Numbered from the stretch's first letter, positions 1 to 6,806 are shown. The stretch: 12,708 nt of DNA from Tetragenococcus sp041859945 (GCA_041859945.1 JBFLGC010000068.1:1-12708); one strand, 5' to 3'. A program made the numbers and translations. The notes: generated from the letters alone by a model not told the origin.

Positions 1-1
1 G

Positions 2-940
2 GCTGCTGATTATCTTGAAATTCCTTTGTACCATTACCTAGGTGGTTTTAATACTAAAGTTTTACCAACACCTATGATGAACATCGTAAATGGTGGTTCT
101 CACTCAGACGCACCGATCGCTTTCCAAGAATTCATGATCTTACCAGTAGGCGCTTCTACTTTTAAAGAAGCTTTACGTTGGGGCGCTGAAGTTTTCCACA
201 CTCTTTCTAAATTATTGAAAGCTCGTGGCCTTGAAACGGCTGTTGGCGATGAAGGTGGTTTCGCGCCTGCTTTTGAAGGGACAGAAGATGCCGTTGAAAC
301 AATCATGGAAGCTATCAAGACAGCCGGTCTAGAACCTGGTAAAGATGTTTACCTTGGCTTTGACTGTGCTTCTTCAGAATTTTATGAAGATGGCGTTTAT
401 AATTATACAAAATTCGAAGGTGAAACAGGAGCAAAACGTACAGCTGAAGAACAAGTTGACTATCTTGAAGGTTTAGTTGAAAAATATCCGATCTTAACTA
501 TTGAAGATGGCATGGACGAAAATGACTGGGATGGTTGGAAACTATTAACGGACCGTCTTGGCGACAAAGTTCAATTAGTTGGCGACGATTTGTTTGTAAC
601 TAATACAGAAATCATTTCTCGCGGTATCGCAGAAGGAATCGCTAATTCTGTTTTGATCAAAGTGAACCAAATCGGTACCTTGACAGAAACTTTTGAAGCC
701 ATCGAAATGGCCAAAGAAGCTGGCTATACAGCTGTTGTTTCACACCGTTCTGGTGAAACAGAAGATTCAACAATCGCTGATATTGCAGTTGCTACAAATG
801 CTGGCCAAATCAAGACTGGGTCTCTTTCACGTACGGACCGTATTGCTAAATACAACCAATTACTACGTATTGAAGATCAACTTGGTGAAGTTGCTGAATA
901 CAAAGGCCTACAAAGCTTCTATAATTTGAAAAACAAATAA
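2..940 (+). CDS. eno: Enolase, 3' part (5' end outside the window)
   Basis: Enolase (2-phosphoglycerate dehydratase) converts 2-phosphoglycerate to phosphoenolpyruvate in glycolysis and is a cytoplasmic Mg-dependent enzyme. The reading frame is open from base 2, so the TTG at 26 is an internal Leu codon, not a start. About 312 residues are visible, against about 430 in the family, so roughly the first 120 are missing. Recognisable conserved blocks run in the expected order: LGGFNTKVLPTPMMN, FQEFM, VGDEGGFAP (from 242), FDCASSEF, TIEDGM, GDDLFVTN, LIKVNQIG, SHRSGETED and IKTGS. These include the acid/base Glu and Lys and the metal-binding Asp/Glu residues known for the family. The C-terminus (SFYNLKNK) looks intact and is followed by a strong terminator. 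Its GATC content is low compared with the downstream genes. Identification is essentially certain. Confidence 0.98.
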   Translation, partial: AADYLEIPLYHYLGGFNTKVLPTPMMNIVNGGSHSDAPIAFQEFMILPVGASTFKEALRWGAEVFHTLSKLLKARGLETAVGDEGGFAPAFEGTEDAVETIMEAIKTAGLEPGKDVYLGFDCASSEFYEDGVYNYTKFEGETGAKRTAEEQVDYLEGLVEKYPILTIEDGMDENDWDGWKLLTDRLGDKVQLVGDDLFVTNTEIISRGIAEGIANSVLIKVNQIGTLTETFEAIEMAKEAGYTAVVSHRSGETEDSTIADIAVATNAGQIKTGSLSRTDRIAKYNQLLRIEDQLGEVAEYKGLQSFYNLKNK

Positions 941-954
941 TTTTGAAGCATGAT

Positions 955-996
955 AAAAAAGAACTTTTTGGGAGAAATCTCAAAAAGTTCTTTTTT
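955..996. terminator. Strong hairpin terminator, probably bidirectional
   Basis: A perfect 16-bp stem pairs 955-970 with 981-996 around a 10-nt loop (971-980). The 3' arm ends in six T's for the plus strand and the 5' arm begins with six A's, which read as a U tract on the minus strand. It lies 14 bp after the eno stop and 26 bp beyond the stop of the convergent nitroreductase gene, so it can serve both. Confidence 0.9.
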
Positions 997-1022
997 GGCT
1001 TTAGTTGATCCATAATAAGCAT

Positions 1023-1602
1023 TTATTTTTTGTTGATCAAAACTTCAGATAGTTTTCGTTTGGGGACATGTTGCACTCGATTTTCTCGCCAGTAGTGAGT
1101 ATCGTTATTTTTAACTTCTTCCAACTGTACGTGTTCAATGGGATAGCCCAGTGCAATCACACAACTAAAGGCATATTTTTCTTTATCAATCCCAAGGGCT
1201 TTAAAGGCGTGGCTGTACAGGCAATTTTGCATGATGCAACAACCTAATCCTAGTGAAGTCGCATAAAGCGTTAGTGTAGCGGCAGCAATACCATCATCAT
1301 GATGAACGGTTTTGCTTAAGCTTTTCTCGCGTAATAAAAAAATATAGCCAGTAGGACGCTCGCCTTCTTTTGGTCCGGGCCAATCTTTGTATTGAGCCGC
1401 CCAAGCAAGGGTCTCAAAGACTTGCTGACATTCTTTGGGATCGGAGACCGTACGATAACGCATACTTTGTGTATTGCCACCACTGGGGACAAGACGCGCA
1501 CAGTCAACGAGTTCGCTCAAAGTTTCAGATGAGAGGACCTTTGATTGATCAAAGCGCCGGTACGAACGATTTTTTTTTAACTAGATCTTTAAAGGTAGTC
1601 AT
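1023..1602 (-). pseudogene. Nitroreductase family protein (FMN), frameshifted at A9
   Basis: Small flavin-dependent nitroreductase-like oxidoreductase; the natural substrate is unknown. The best start is the ATG at 1602, preceded by GAAGG and an extended -10 promoter. From there the frame reads MTTFKDLVKKK and then hits TGA at 1551-1549 (17 residues). Removing one A from the run of nine A's (plus-strand T's at 1570-1578) joins MTTFKDLVKK to NRSYRRFDQSK and gives one 192-residue protein, the normal length for this group. Family marks in the joined protein are the N-terminal NRSYRRF and PSGGNTQ flavin-binding segments, the WPGPKEGERP loop, the HDDGIAA and GLGCCIMQN helices, and a C-terminal HVPKRKLSEV. 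The downstream frame is intact to its stop, with no other lesion. It could be a true pseudogene, a phase-variable gene, a gene rescued by slippage, or a homopolymer sequencing error. The family call is confident; the functional state is not. Confidence 0.85.
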
Positions 1603-1627
1603 ATTTTCCCTTCTTTCTTTTATGTCT

Positions 1628-1636
1628 ATTATATCA
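1628..1636 (-). promoter_or_regulatory. Extended -10 promoter of the nitroreductase gene
   Basis: On the minus strand the sequence is TGATATAAT: a perfect TATAAT (1633-1628) with an upstream TG in the extended -10 position. It lies 25 bp before the ATG at 1602. I see no convincing -35 box at 17 bp, which is usual for extended -10 promoters. Confidence 0.6.
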
Positions 1637-1673
1637 CAAGAAAGTTCTCAAAGAAGTTTTAGAAAAAATAGTC

Positions 1674-1740
1674 AATCCTAGGAAAATGATAATCCTAAAA
1701 AATTTATGGTTGTTAATATTGGCAAGTAACCACAATCCTA
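1674..1740. repeat. Three direct copies of AATCCTA between divergent promoters
   Basis: The heptamer AATCCTA occurs at 1674-1680, 1691-1697 and 1734-1740, all in one orientation. The second and third copies run straight into A-tracts. The first is part of the palindrome TCCTAGGA (1676-1683), and TAGGA at 1679-1683 is inverted against TCCTA at 1693-1697. The cluster lies upstream of both the minus-strand nitroreductase promoter and the secG promoter, so it may be an operator or an A-tract UP element. The function is inferred from position only. Confidence 0.35.
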
Positions 1741-1757
1741 AAAAAAATTATGACGAA

Positions 1758-1786
1758 TCGACTCAAGACTAGTCAAAACTTATAAA
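1758..1786 (+). promoter_or_regulatory. Promoter of secG
   Basis: TCGACT (1758-1763, four of six matches to TTGACA) is followed after exactly 17 bp by TATAAA (1781-1786, five of six matches to TATAAT). It lies 46 bp upstream of the secG ATG. The palindrome GACTAGTC (1767-1774) sits in the spacer. Confidence 0.6.
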
Positions 1787-1832
1787 ATGTGCTACAGTAA
1801 GAAAGACGAAATGAAATTACTGACGGAGGGTT

Positions 1833-2075
1833 ATGGATTTGTATACTATTATTTTAGGAATCGTATTGGTCTTATCAGTACTGTTGATCATTACGATCAT
1901 GATGCAGCCTAGTAAACAAAACAGTGCCGCAAGTGCCTTTACAGGTGGTGCTGATCAACTATTTGGTAAGCAAAAAGCAAGAGGATTTGAAGCAGTAATG
2001 AAACGATCGACCGCAATTTTAGGAACGATCTGGATGATCCTATTGTTTGTTTTGGTTCTTTTATCTTCAAAATAA
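1833..2075 (+). CDS. secG: Preprotein translocase subunit SecG
   Basis: SecG is the small non-essential subunit of the SecYEG channel in the cytoplasmic membrane and assists SecA-driven protein export. The 80-residue protein has the expected two-helix form: a hydrophobic helix at about residues 3-23, the family motif MMQPSKQN directly after it, a Gly/Ala-rich cytoplasmic loop with GGADQLFG, and a second helix at about residues 59-78. Length is typical. A GGAGG site lies at 1825-1829, only about 3 nt from the ATG, which is tight; the in-frame TTG at 1839 would have more usual spacing but would remove two residues of the first helix. I keep the ATG. The gene is flanked by its own promoter and terminator, so it can be transcribed alone, upstream of the est-rnr-smpB cluster with which it is commonly grouped in Firmicutes. 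Confidence 0.95.
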   Translation: MDLYTIILGIVLVLSVLLIITIMMQPSKQNSAASAFTGGADQLFGKQKARGFEAVMKRSTAILGTIWMILLFVLVLLSSK

Positions 2076-2081
2076 ACGGAT

Positions 2082-2114
2082 GAGCTTGGGCCACACGACT
2101 CAAGCTCTTTTTTT
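2082..2114 (+). terminator. Rho-independent terminator of secG
   Basis: GAGCTTGGG (2082-2090) pairs with CTCAAGCTC (2099-2107), nine base pairs including one G-U, around an 8-nt loop. Seven T's follow at 2108-2114. It begins 6 bp after the secG stop. Confidence 0.88.
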
Positions 2115-2159
2115 GATTCTAAAGAAATAGTACTACTTTTTTTGTATTTAAATGAAATA

Positions 2160-2168
2160 TGGTAGAAT
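2160..2168 (+). promoter_or_regulatory. Possible extended -10 promoter of est-rnr-smpB
   Basis: TGGTAGAAT is an extended -10 element (TG, one base, then TAGAAT with five of six matches to TATAAT). The -35 region is weak: TTGTAT at 2142-2147 has a short 15-bp spacer. It lies just after the secG terminator and 21 bp before the est TTG start, where a promoter for the cluster is needed. Confidence 0.45.
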
Positions 2169-2175
2169 AACAGAT

Positions 2176-2183
2176 AAGAGGTG
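2176..2183 (+). promoter_or_regulatory. Ribosome binding site that fixes the est start
   Basis: AAGAGGTG is complementary to the 16S rRNA 3' end and lies 6 nt before the TTG at 2190. The upstream in-frame GTG (2181-2183) is part of this site and so cannot be the start. Confidence 0.7.
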
Positions 2184-2189
2184 TTTTAC

Positions 2190-2954
2190 TTGAATAAAAG
2201 AATAACTTTACCGCAACCTTTGTTTGTTGAACATGGTAAGCGAGCGGTCATTTTATTACATGCCTATACGGGCAGTCCTAATGATGTACGAATGCTTTGT
2301 CGAGCTGTTGAAAACGAAAATTATACGGTTTACTCGCCGATGTTTTCCGGTCATGGCACACTGGATCCGCAAGATATTTTAAAAGAAGGACCGCAAAAAT
2401 GGTATCAAGATACGAAAGAAGCGATCGTTTTTTTAAAATCTAAAGGATATGATGAAATAGCTATTTTGGGCTTATCCATGGGTGGAATCATGGCGCTCAC
2501 TGCTCTAACGGAGAAAGATTTAGGACTTGTTGGTGGGGGGGCTTTTTGTTCACCGATTTTTCCAACCAAAACAAATGTCTATCATAGTTTTTTGGAATAT
2601 GCCAAGAAGGTCATGGCTCACGGAACGGATACTCAAGAAATGCAAGCTAAAAAATATGCTAAGATCATTGACGTGGAAAAACAGCAATTGCGAGAAATCG
2701 ATCGTTTTAGTCAACAGACGAGTGAGCGTTTGAAAATGATCACAACGCCGATTTTTCTTGCTCAAGGCGCCTTAGATGAAATGATAGATCCAGTGACTGT
2801 GTTTGAAACGATCAAAGGATTGAAACAGACTAAGCTGACCTTACAATGGTATCCTAAAAGCGGCCATGTCGTGACAGTTGGTCCAGAAAGAAAGCAGTTT
2901 GAAAAAGATGTTAGTGACTTTTTAAATAAACTACCTTGGTCAAAAGGAGAGTGA
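2190..2954 (+). CDS. est: Carboxylesterase, alpha/beta hydrolase of the Est30/YvaK type
   Basis: A serine hydrolase expected to cleave short-chain carboxylic esters in the cytoplasm; its physiological substrate is unknown. Starting at the TTG chosen from the ribosome binding site, the protein has 254 residues. HAYTG at 24-28 is the oxyanion loop, GLSMGG at 94-99 the nucleophile elbow with Ser96, LDEMID carries the probable acid Asp196, and SGHVV carries His226. This order and spacing agree closely with the Ser94/Asp193/His223 triad of Geobacillus Est30. No signal peptide is present. The gene stands 4 bp before rnr and in the same order as B. subtilis secG-yvaK-rnr-smpB. Why an esterase travels with RNA quality-control genes is not known. 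A run of seven G's (2535-2541) lies inside the gene without breaking it. Confidence 0.92.
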   Translation: MNKRITLPQPLFVEHGKRAVILLHAYTGSPNDVRMLCRAVENENYTVYSPMFSGHGTLDPQDILKEGPQKWYQDTKEAIVFLKSKGYDEIAILGLSMGGIMALTALTEKDLGLVGGGAFCSPIFPTKTNVYHSFLEYAKKVMAHGTDTQEMQAKKYAKIIDVEKQQLREIDRFSQQTSERLKMITTPIFLAQGALDEMIDPVTVFETIKGLKQTKLTLQWYPKSGHVVTVGPERKQFEKDVSDFLNKLPWSKGE

Positions 2955-2958
2955 GTGA

Positions 2959-5304
2959 ATGAGAAAATCAATAGAAGATAAAATCTTAGCAGTTTTTGAT
3001 CAAAAGACAGATCAGACCCTTTCTATGCAAGAAATCGCCAAAGAATTGGACCTTCAAAGTAGCAAAGCGTTCAAAGGATTAGTACAGGCAGTTGCGGAAC
3101 TGGAAAGAAGAGAGGTTCTCAAGTTTACGAAAAATGGAAAGATAAAACAAAGCGATACGGAAAGCGTCCTGGAAGGTATCTTCCAAGCTAATGAACGTGG
3201 TTTTGGCTTTGTAACGATCGATTCTGAAGAAACAGATATTTATATTGCTAAAGAGCATACCGGTTTTGCCATGGATGGCGATACAGTTACGATCGAAATA
3301 ACTAAGTCGAGTAATCTTGTGGATGATCGTGGGGCGGAAGGCAAAGTCACCGCTATCAAAAAGCGAGCCATCCAAGATCTAGTAGGTGAATTTGCAGCCT
3401 TTTCTGAAGAAAAGAAGCTTGCTACTGATCTTTATGGCGTGGTTGTGCCTAAAGATCGCAAATTAAAAAATTTTGAAGTCCTTATCGCAGCCGAGGGAAT
3501 CTGTCCCATTGATGGAAGTGTCGTCAAGGTGACGATCACACATTATCCAGAGCCGGGCTATCCAAAAAAACTGGAAGGCATCGTAACGTTTGTCATTGGT
3601 CACAAAGATGAGCCAGGTATGGATATTTTGTCGATAGTGACAGCTAAAGGAATCCCTAATAAATTTCCCGATGAGGTACTAGCAGAAGCAGCTAAGATAC
3701 CAGAAAAAATCGATCCTGCTGATTATCCTGATCGAAGAGATCTACGCCAACAAACGACCGTGACGATCGATGGCGCTGATGCTAAAGATTTGGACGATGC
3801 AGTGACTGTTAGCAAACTAGATAACGGAAATTTCTTTTTAGGAGTGCATATTGCCGATGTTTCTTATTATGTGACGGCAGGTAGTCAACTTGATCAAGAA
3901 GCCTTTGCGCGTGGGACTAGTGTTTATCTGACTGATCGGGTGATCCCGATGATTCCGCAACGTTTATCAAATGGAATCTGTTCATTAAATCCTCACACGC
4001 CACGCTTGACGATGAGTTGCCAAATGGAGATCGATCAAAACGGTCAGGTCGTAGCTTATGAAATTTTTCCAAGTATGATCGAAACGACGGAGCGCATGAC
4101 CTATTTTTCAGTTAATCAAATTTTGGAAGAAAATGATCCCAAAATGTGTGAGCGATACGAAAATTTAGTCCCAATGTTTCAGGAAATGGCTGAATTGCAT
4201 TACGTTTTAGAAAAGATGCGTACCAAACGGGGGGCCGTTTCATTTGAAGATAAAGAAGCCGAGATCATAGTAGATAGCAACGGTCATCCACTTGACATTC
4301 AATTAAGAACACGAGGAACTGGCGAAAAGATGATCGAATCTTTTATGCTTGTCGCCAACGAAACAGTGGCGAAACATTTCAACCAAAAACAGTTGCCTTT
4401 TTTATATCGTATCCATGAAGAACCTAAAGAAGAAAAATTACAAACCTTTTTTGATTTTGCTTCGGCTTTGGGTATCTTAGTCAAGCAAACGAAAGGCACG
4501 ATCCGACCGAAAGATTTACAGCAAGTCTTACTCGTTGCTGCGCCAAAACCTGAAGCAATGGTCATCAATATGATGTTATTAAGGAGCATGCAGCAGGCAA
4601 AATATTCTGAGGAAAATCTAGGGCATTATGGTTTAGCAGCTGAATATTATACCCATTTTACTTCGCCGATCCGTCGTTATCCGGATTTGATCGTCCATCG
4701 GTTGATCCGCTCTTATGAAGTAGATCGTAGCAAACAAAATCAAGCAAAATGGGCGGAGAGGTTGCCAGATATCGCTATTCAAAGTTCACAAATGGAAAGG
4801 CGTGCTGTTGATGCCGAACGTGAGGTAGATGCGATGAAAAAAGCTGAATTTATGGCTGATCATGTGGGTGAAATTTATGAAGGAATCATAAGCTCGGTCG
4901 TCAAATTTGGATTGTTCATTGAATTACCAAATACTGTTGAAGGCTTGGTACACATCAGTACGATCGTCGATGATTATTATAATTTTTATGAGGCGCAATT
5001 GGCATTGATCGGAGAACATACACATCATATGTTCAAAATCGGACAAAAAGTGCGCGTGAAGGTGGTCAAAGCCGATCCGTTGACGCGTGAAATCGATTTT
5101 GAATTAGTGAATGACGAAAAAAAGGATCGACACAAAGCCATTCATAAGAAAAAGAATAAAGCTCAAAATAATAAAAAAGGATCAGAAAATGTCTCAAAGA
5201 CTAAGAAAAATAGCCCTTCTAGAAAGAAAAAACGACTTAAACAAAAAAAGTCTCCAAAAAGACTTAAAAATAAAGGAGAAAGGGCCGATAGAGAAAGAGA
5301 GTAG
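2959..5304 (+). CDS. rnr: Ribonuclease R
   Basis: RNase R is a processive 3'-to-5' exoribonuclease of the RNase II superfamily that degrades structured RNA, including mRNA released by tmRNA rescue. The 781-residue protein shows the full domain order: a winged-helix N-terminus (about 1-65), two cold-shock domains (the first around 70-135, with GFGFV at 81-85), the RNB catalytic domain (about 255-580), an S1 domain (about 637-716) and a Lys/Arg-rich tail (about 718-781). The catalytic segment DGADAKDLDDA (271-281) supplies the metal-binding Asp271, 277, 279 and 280; Tyr323 in SVYLTDR matches the conserved substrate-stacking Tyr; HFTSPIRRYPDL (566-577) is the signature near the end of RNB. AAGGAG lies 9 nt before the ATG. 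It is 4 bp after est and 16 bp before smpB, which suggests co-transcription with its functional partner. Confidence 0.97.
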   Translation: MRKSIEDKILAVFDQKTDQTLSMQEIAKELDLQSSKAFKGLVQAVAELERREVLKFTKNGKIKQSDTESVLEGIFQANERGFGFVTIDSEETDIYIAKEHTGFAMDGDTVTIEITKSSNLVDDRGAEGKVTAIKKRAIQDLVGEFAAFSEEKKLATDLYGVVVPKDRKLKNFEVLIAAEGICPIDGSVVKVTITHYPEPGYPKKLEGIVTFVIGHKDEPGMDILSIVTAKGIPNKFPDEVLAEAAKIPEKIDPADYPDRRDLRQQTTVTIDGADAKDLDDAVTVSKLDNGNFFLGVHIADVSYYVTAGSQLDQEAFARGTSVYLTDRVIPMIPQRLSNGICSLNPHTPRLTMSCQMEIDQNGQVVAYEIFPSMIETTERMTYFSVNQILEENDPKMCERYENLVPMFQEMAELHYVLEKMRTKRGAVSFEDKEAEIIVDSNGHPLDIQLRTRGTGEKMIESFMLVANETVAKHFNQKQLPFLYRIHEEPKEEKLQTFFDFASALGILVKQTKGTIRPKDLQQVLLVAAPKPEAMVINMMLLRSMQQAKYSEENLGHYGLAAEYYTHFTSPIRRYPDLIVHRLIRSYEVDRSKQNQAKWAERLPDIAIQSSQMERRAVDAEREVDAMKKAEFMADHVGEIYEGIISSVVKFGLFIELPNTVEGLVHISTIVDDYYNFYEAQLALIGEHTHHMFKIGQKVRVKVVKADPLTREIDFELVNDEKKDRHKAIHKKKNKAQNNKKGSENVSKTKKNSPSRKKKRLKQKKSPKRLKNKGERADRERE

Positions 5305-5320
5305 TTCGAAAGGAAGTTGA

Positions 5321-5782
5321 ATGATGCCAAAAGGCCAAGGAAAGTTGATCGCACAAAATAAAAAAGCTCGACATGATTATACCGTCCTTGAAACGATGGA
5401 AGCGGGAATCGTTTTACAAGGAACGGAGATCAAATCGATCCGTAATGGTCGGATCAATTTAAAAGATGGTTTTGTGCGAATCAGTAGAGGGGAAGCATTT
5501 TTGATGAATGTGCACATCAGTCCCTATGAACAAGGAAATATTTACAATCATGACCCGTTGCGTACTCGAAAGTTGTTGTTGCATAAAAAACAGATTGCAA
5601 AACTAGCCGGTGAAGCCAAGAACAAGGGGGTAACTATCATCCCTTTAAAGGTTTATATCAAGGACGGCTATGCTAAAGTTTTGATCGGTCTAGCCAAGGG
5701 AAAACATGAATATGATAAGCGCGAGACCCTGAAACGAAAAGATCAAGAAAGACAAATCGAGCGGGTCATGAAAAATTATTAA
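5321..5782 (+). CDS. smpB: SsrA (tmRNA)-binding protein SmpB
   Basis: SmpB binds tmRNA and delivers it to stalled ribosomes for trans-translation. The 153-residue product has the conserved N-terminus QNKKARHDY, the central GTEIKSIRNGRINLKDGF (about 36-53), the NVHISPYEQGN block, LRTRKLLLHK, and a basic C-terminal tail after KGKHEYDKRE that lies in the mRNA channel in known structures. Two ATG codons are adjacent (5321 and 5324). AAGGA at 5310-5314 lies 6 or 9 nt upstream respectively, and the family usually begins MPKG, so 5324 is equally possible. The gene follows rnr closely and is the last of its cluster; no clear terminator follows immediately. The tmRNA gene (ssrA) is not in the window. 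Confidence 0.97.
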   Translation: MMPKGQGKLIAQNKKARHDYTVLETMEAGIVLQGTEIKSIRNGRINLKDGFVRISRGEAFLMNVHISPYEQGNIYNHDPLRTRKLLLHKKQIAKLAGEAKNKGVTIIPLKVYIKDGYAKVLIGLAKGKHEYDKRETLKRKDQERQIERVMKNY

Positions 5783-5819
5783 AAAAAGATAGTTTTTGTT
5801 TCTCTAATTTCGGTAATTT

Positions 5820-5828
5820 TGATATGAT
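5820..5828 (+). promoter_or_regulatory. Possible extended -10 element downstream of smpB
   Basis: TGATATGAT is a TG-N-TATGAT extended -10 element (five of six matches to TATAAT). TTTCTC at 5799-5804, 18 bp upstream, is a poor -35. If active, transcription would begin near 5835, just before a stem-loop. Confidence 0.35.
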
Positions 5829-5838
5829 ATGAACTGTG

Positions 5839-5877
5839 CAGATCTTCTTTAACGAAACTTTCTAAAGAAACGAGCTG
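5839..5877 (+). other. Imperfect stem-loop, possible small RNA or leader structure
   Basis: CAG pairs with CTG, then after one mismatch TC with GA, then after a 2-nt bulge TTCTTT (5845-5850) with AAAGAA (5864-5869), closing a 13-nt loop. A weak second hairpin, TCAAA (5884-5888) with TTTGA (5898-5902), is followed by six T's. The fold is read by eye only. Confidence 0.3.
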
Positions 5878-5957
5878 TCATTGTCAAAACTTTGTTGTTT
5901 GATTTTTTCCATTTGTTTTTTTATGGTGAAAAATTGCGGCTTTTTACTGAAAATGTT

Positions 5958-5986
5958 TTGAAATTTTCTTTAGAAGGTGGTATGAT
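5958..5986 (+). promoter_or_regulatory. Main promoter of the atp operon
   Basis: TTGAAA (5958-5963, five of six to consensus) and TATGAT (5981-5986, five of six) are separated by exactly 17 bp. TGG before the -10 box adds an extended -10 TG. Transcription should start near 5993, giving an untranslated leader of about 75 nt before atpB. Confidence 0.8.
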
Positions 5987-6002
5987 AGCGATTGTCATTA
6001 GA

Positions 6003-6034
6003 GTTACCAAAATGAAGGACCCGATTTTAGTAAC
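6003..6034 (+). promoter_or_regulatory. Hairpin in the atp leader
   Basis: GTTAC (6003-6007) pairs with GTAAC (6030-6034) and, after one C-A mismatch, AAAAT (6009-6013) with ATTTT (6024-6028), closing a 10-nt loop. It would start about 10 nt into the transcript and ends 8 nt before the TAGGAGG at 6043-6049. No U tract follows, so it is not a terminator; a role in mRNA stability or translation is possible. Confidence 0.5.
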
Positions 6035-6050
6035 AAGTTTTATAGGAGGA

Positions 6051-6059
6051 AAAGAGGTG
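6051..6059 (+). promoter_or_regulatory. Ribosome binding site deciding the atpB TTG start
   Basis: AAAGAGGTG ends 7 nt before the TTG at 6067. A second SD-like TAGGAGG lies at 6043-6049, too far for this start. The GTG inside the site (6057) is out of frame with atpB. The same AAAGAGGTG element precedes atpA, atpG and atpC. Confidence 0.65.
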
Positions 6060-6066
6060 GGAAATT

Positions 6067-6783
6067 TTGGAAGAACATTCACTCCTGTTTCACATTGGTC
6101 CAGTTTGGTTTGATGGAACCATCCTATTGATGACGGTGCTTACTTGTGTTATTGTTTTTACTGTGGTTTTTGCTTTTTCAAGAAACCTACAAATGAAGCC
6201 CAAAGGCAAACAAAATGCCTTAGAGTATGTGCTTGATTTTGTTCGTAACATTGTTTCATCACAATTACCTTCAGATGAGGTTTCGAACTACCACTTCTTA
6301 GCTTTTACCTTATTTATGTTTATTTTAGTGGCTAATGAGCTGGGATTGGTAAGTAAGATCGTCACAGCGGATGATACGACCTTGTGGAAAAGCCCGACCG
6401 CTGATCCTATCGTAACATTGTCCTTGGCATTCATGGTCATGTTGCTGACACATTTTTTCGGCTCACAGAAATTTGGGTTAAAAGGATATTTTAAAAATGC
6501 TTTTATGGAACCAATTCCTTTTATTTTACCGATCAAGGTCTTAGAAGACTTCACGAATATCATTAGTTTAGGCTTACGTCTTTACGGAAATATTTACGCT
6601 GGTGAAGTCCTTGTAGGATTGATCGTTCGAATGGTAAATGGCTTAGGTTGGCTGGCATTGCCTGTCGCTTGGGTATTAGAAATGGTTTGGGCTGGTTTCT
6701 CTCTTTTCATCGGGGGGATTCAAGCATATGTATTTACAACCTTGACTATGGTGTTCCTTAGTCATAAAGTAGTAAAAGAATAA
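6067..6783 (+). CDS. atpB: F1Fo ATP synthase subunit a
   Basis: Subunit a forms the proton half-channels beside the c-ring in the membrane Fo sector. The 238-residue protein, starting MEEHSLLFHIGPVWF from a TTG, is hydrophobic with about five to six membrane helices. The essential Arg171 sits in SLGLRLYGN; Glu180 nine residues later matches E. coli Glu219, and Gln219 in GGIQAYVF lies in the position of the conserved polar residue of the last helix (E. coli Gln252). Length is as expected for lactic acid bacteria, shorter than the E. coli protein. It is the first gene of the operon, about 75 nt after the predicted transcription start, and no atpI precedes it. The TTG start is supported by the ribosome binding site and by the family-like N-terminus. 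Confidence 0.97.
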   Translation: MEEHSLLFHIGPVWFDGTILLMTVLTCVIVFTVVFAFSRNLQMKPKGKQNALEYVLDFVRNIVSSQLPSDEVSNYHFLAFTLFMFILVANELGLVSKIVTADDTTLWKSPTADPIVTLSLAFMVMLLTHFFGSQKFGLKGYFKNAFMEPIPFILPIKVLEDFTNIISLGLRLYGNIYAGEVLVGLIVRMVNGLGWLALPVAWVLEMVWAGFSLFIGGIQAYVFTTLTMVFLSHKVVKE

Positions 6784-6806
6784 ATAAAGAAAAGATTTTA
6801 AATTTT

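Larger units (their letters stand above)
5783..6066 (+). other. Non-coding region between smpB and atpB
   Basis: This 284-bp stretch holds no credible gene; in particular I see nothing like atpI, which heads many atp operons. The only long frame (TTG at 5892 to 6113) runs through the atp promoter and overlaps atpB. The region contains a candidate extended -10 element (5820-5828), an imperfect stem-loop (5839-5877), two T tracts (5903-5908 and 5916-5922), the atp promoter and a leader hairpin. Confidence 0.7.

Noticed and set aside
1370..1681. 103-residue plus-strand frame across the nitroreductase gene
   Set aside because: It is the antisense of a clear family protein, and its sequence does not resemble a known protein. 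The homopolymer in it belongs to the minus-strand gene.
2535..2541. Run of seven G's inside est as a possible phase-variation site
   Set aside because: The gene is in frame on both sides, and the run encodes an ordinary Gly-Gly stretch. A run this short is weak evidence by itself.
5111..5354. Alternative frames over the 3' end of rnr
   Set aside because: They are low-complexity shadows of the Lys/Arg-rich RNase R tail, made by A-rich DNA.
5948..5961. CcpA cre-like sequence TGAAAATGTTTTGA overlapping the atp -35 box
   Set aside because: It resembles a cre palindrome, but the central CG is TG and one conserved outer C is G. Two mismatches at key positions in A/T-rich DNA are not enough for a call.
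5892..6113. 73-residue frame with a TTG start between smpB and atpB, possible small membrane protein or atpI remnant
   Set aside because: It has no ribosome binding site, runs through the atp promoter and leader hairpin, and overlaps the start of atpB in another frame. Its sequence does not resemble AtpI.
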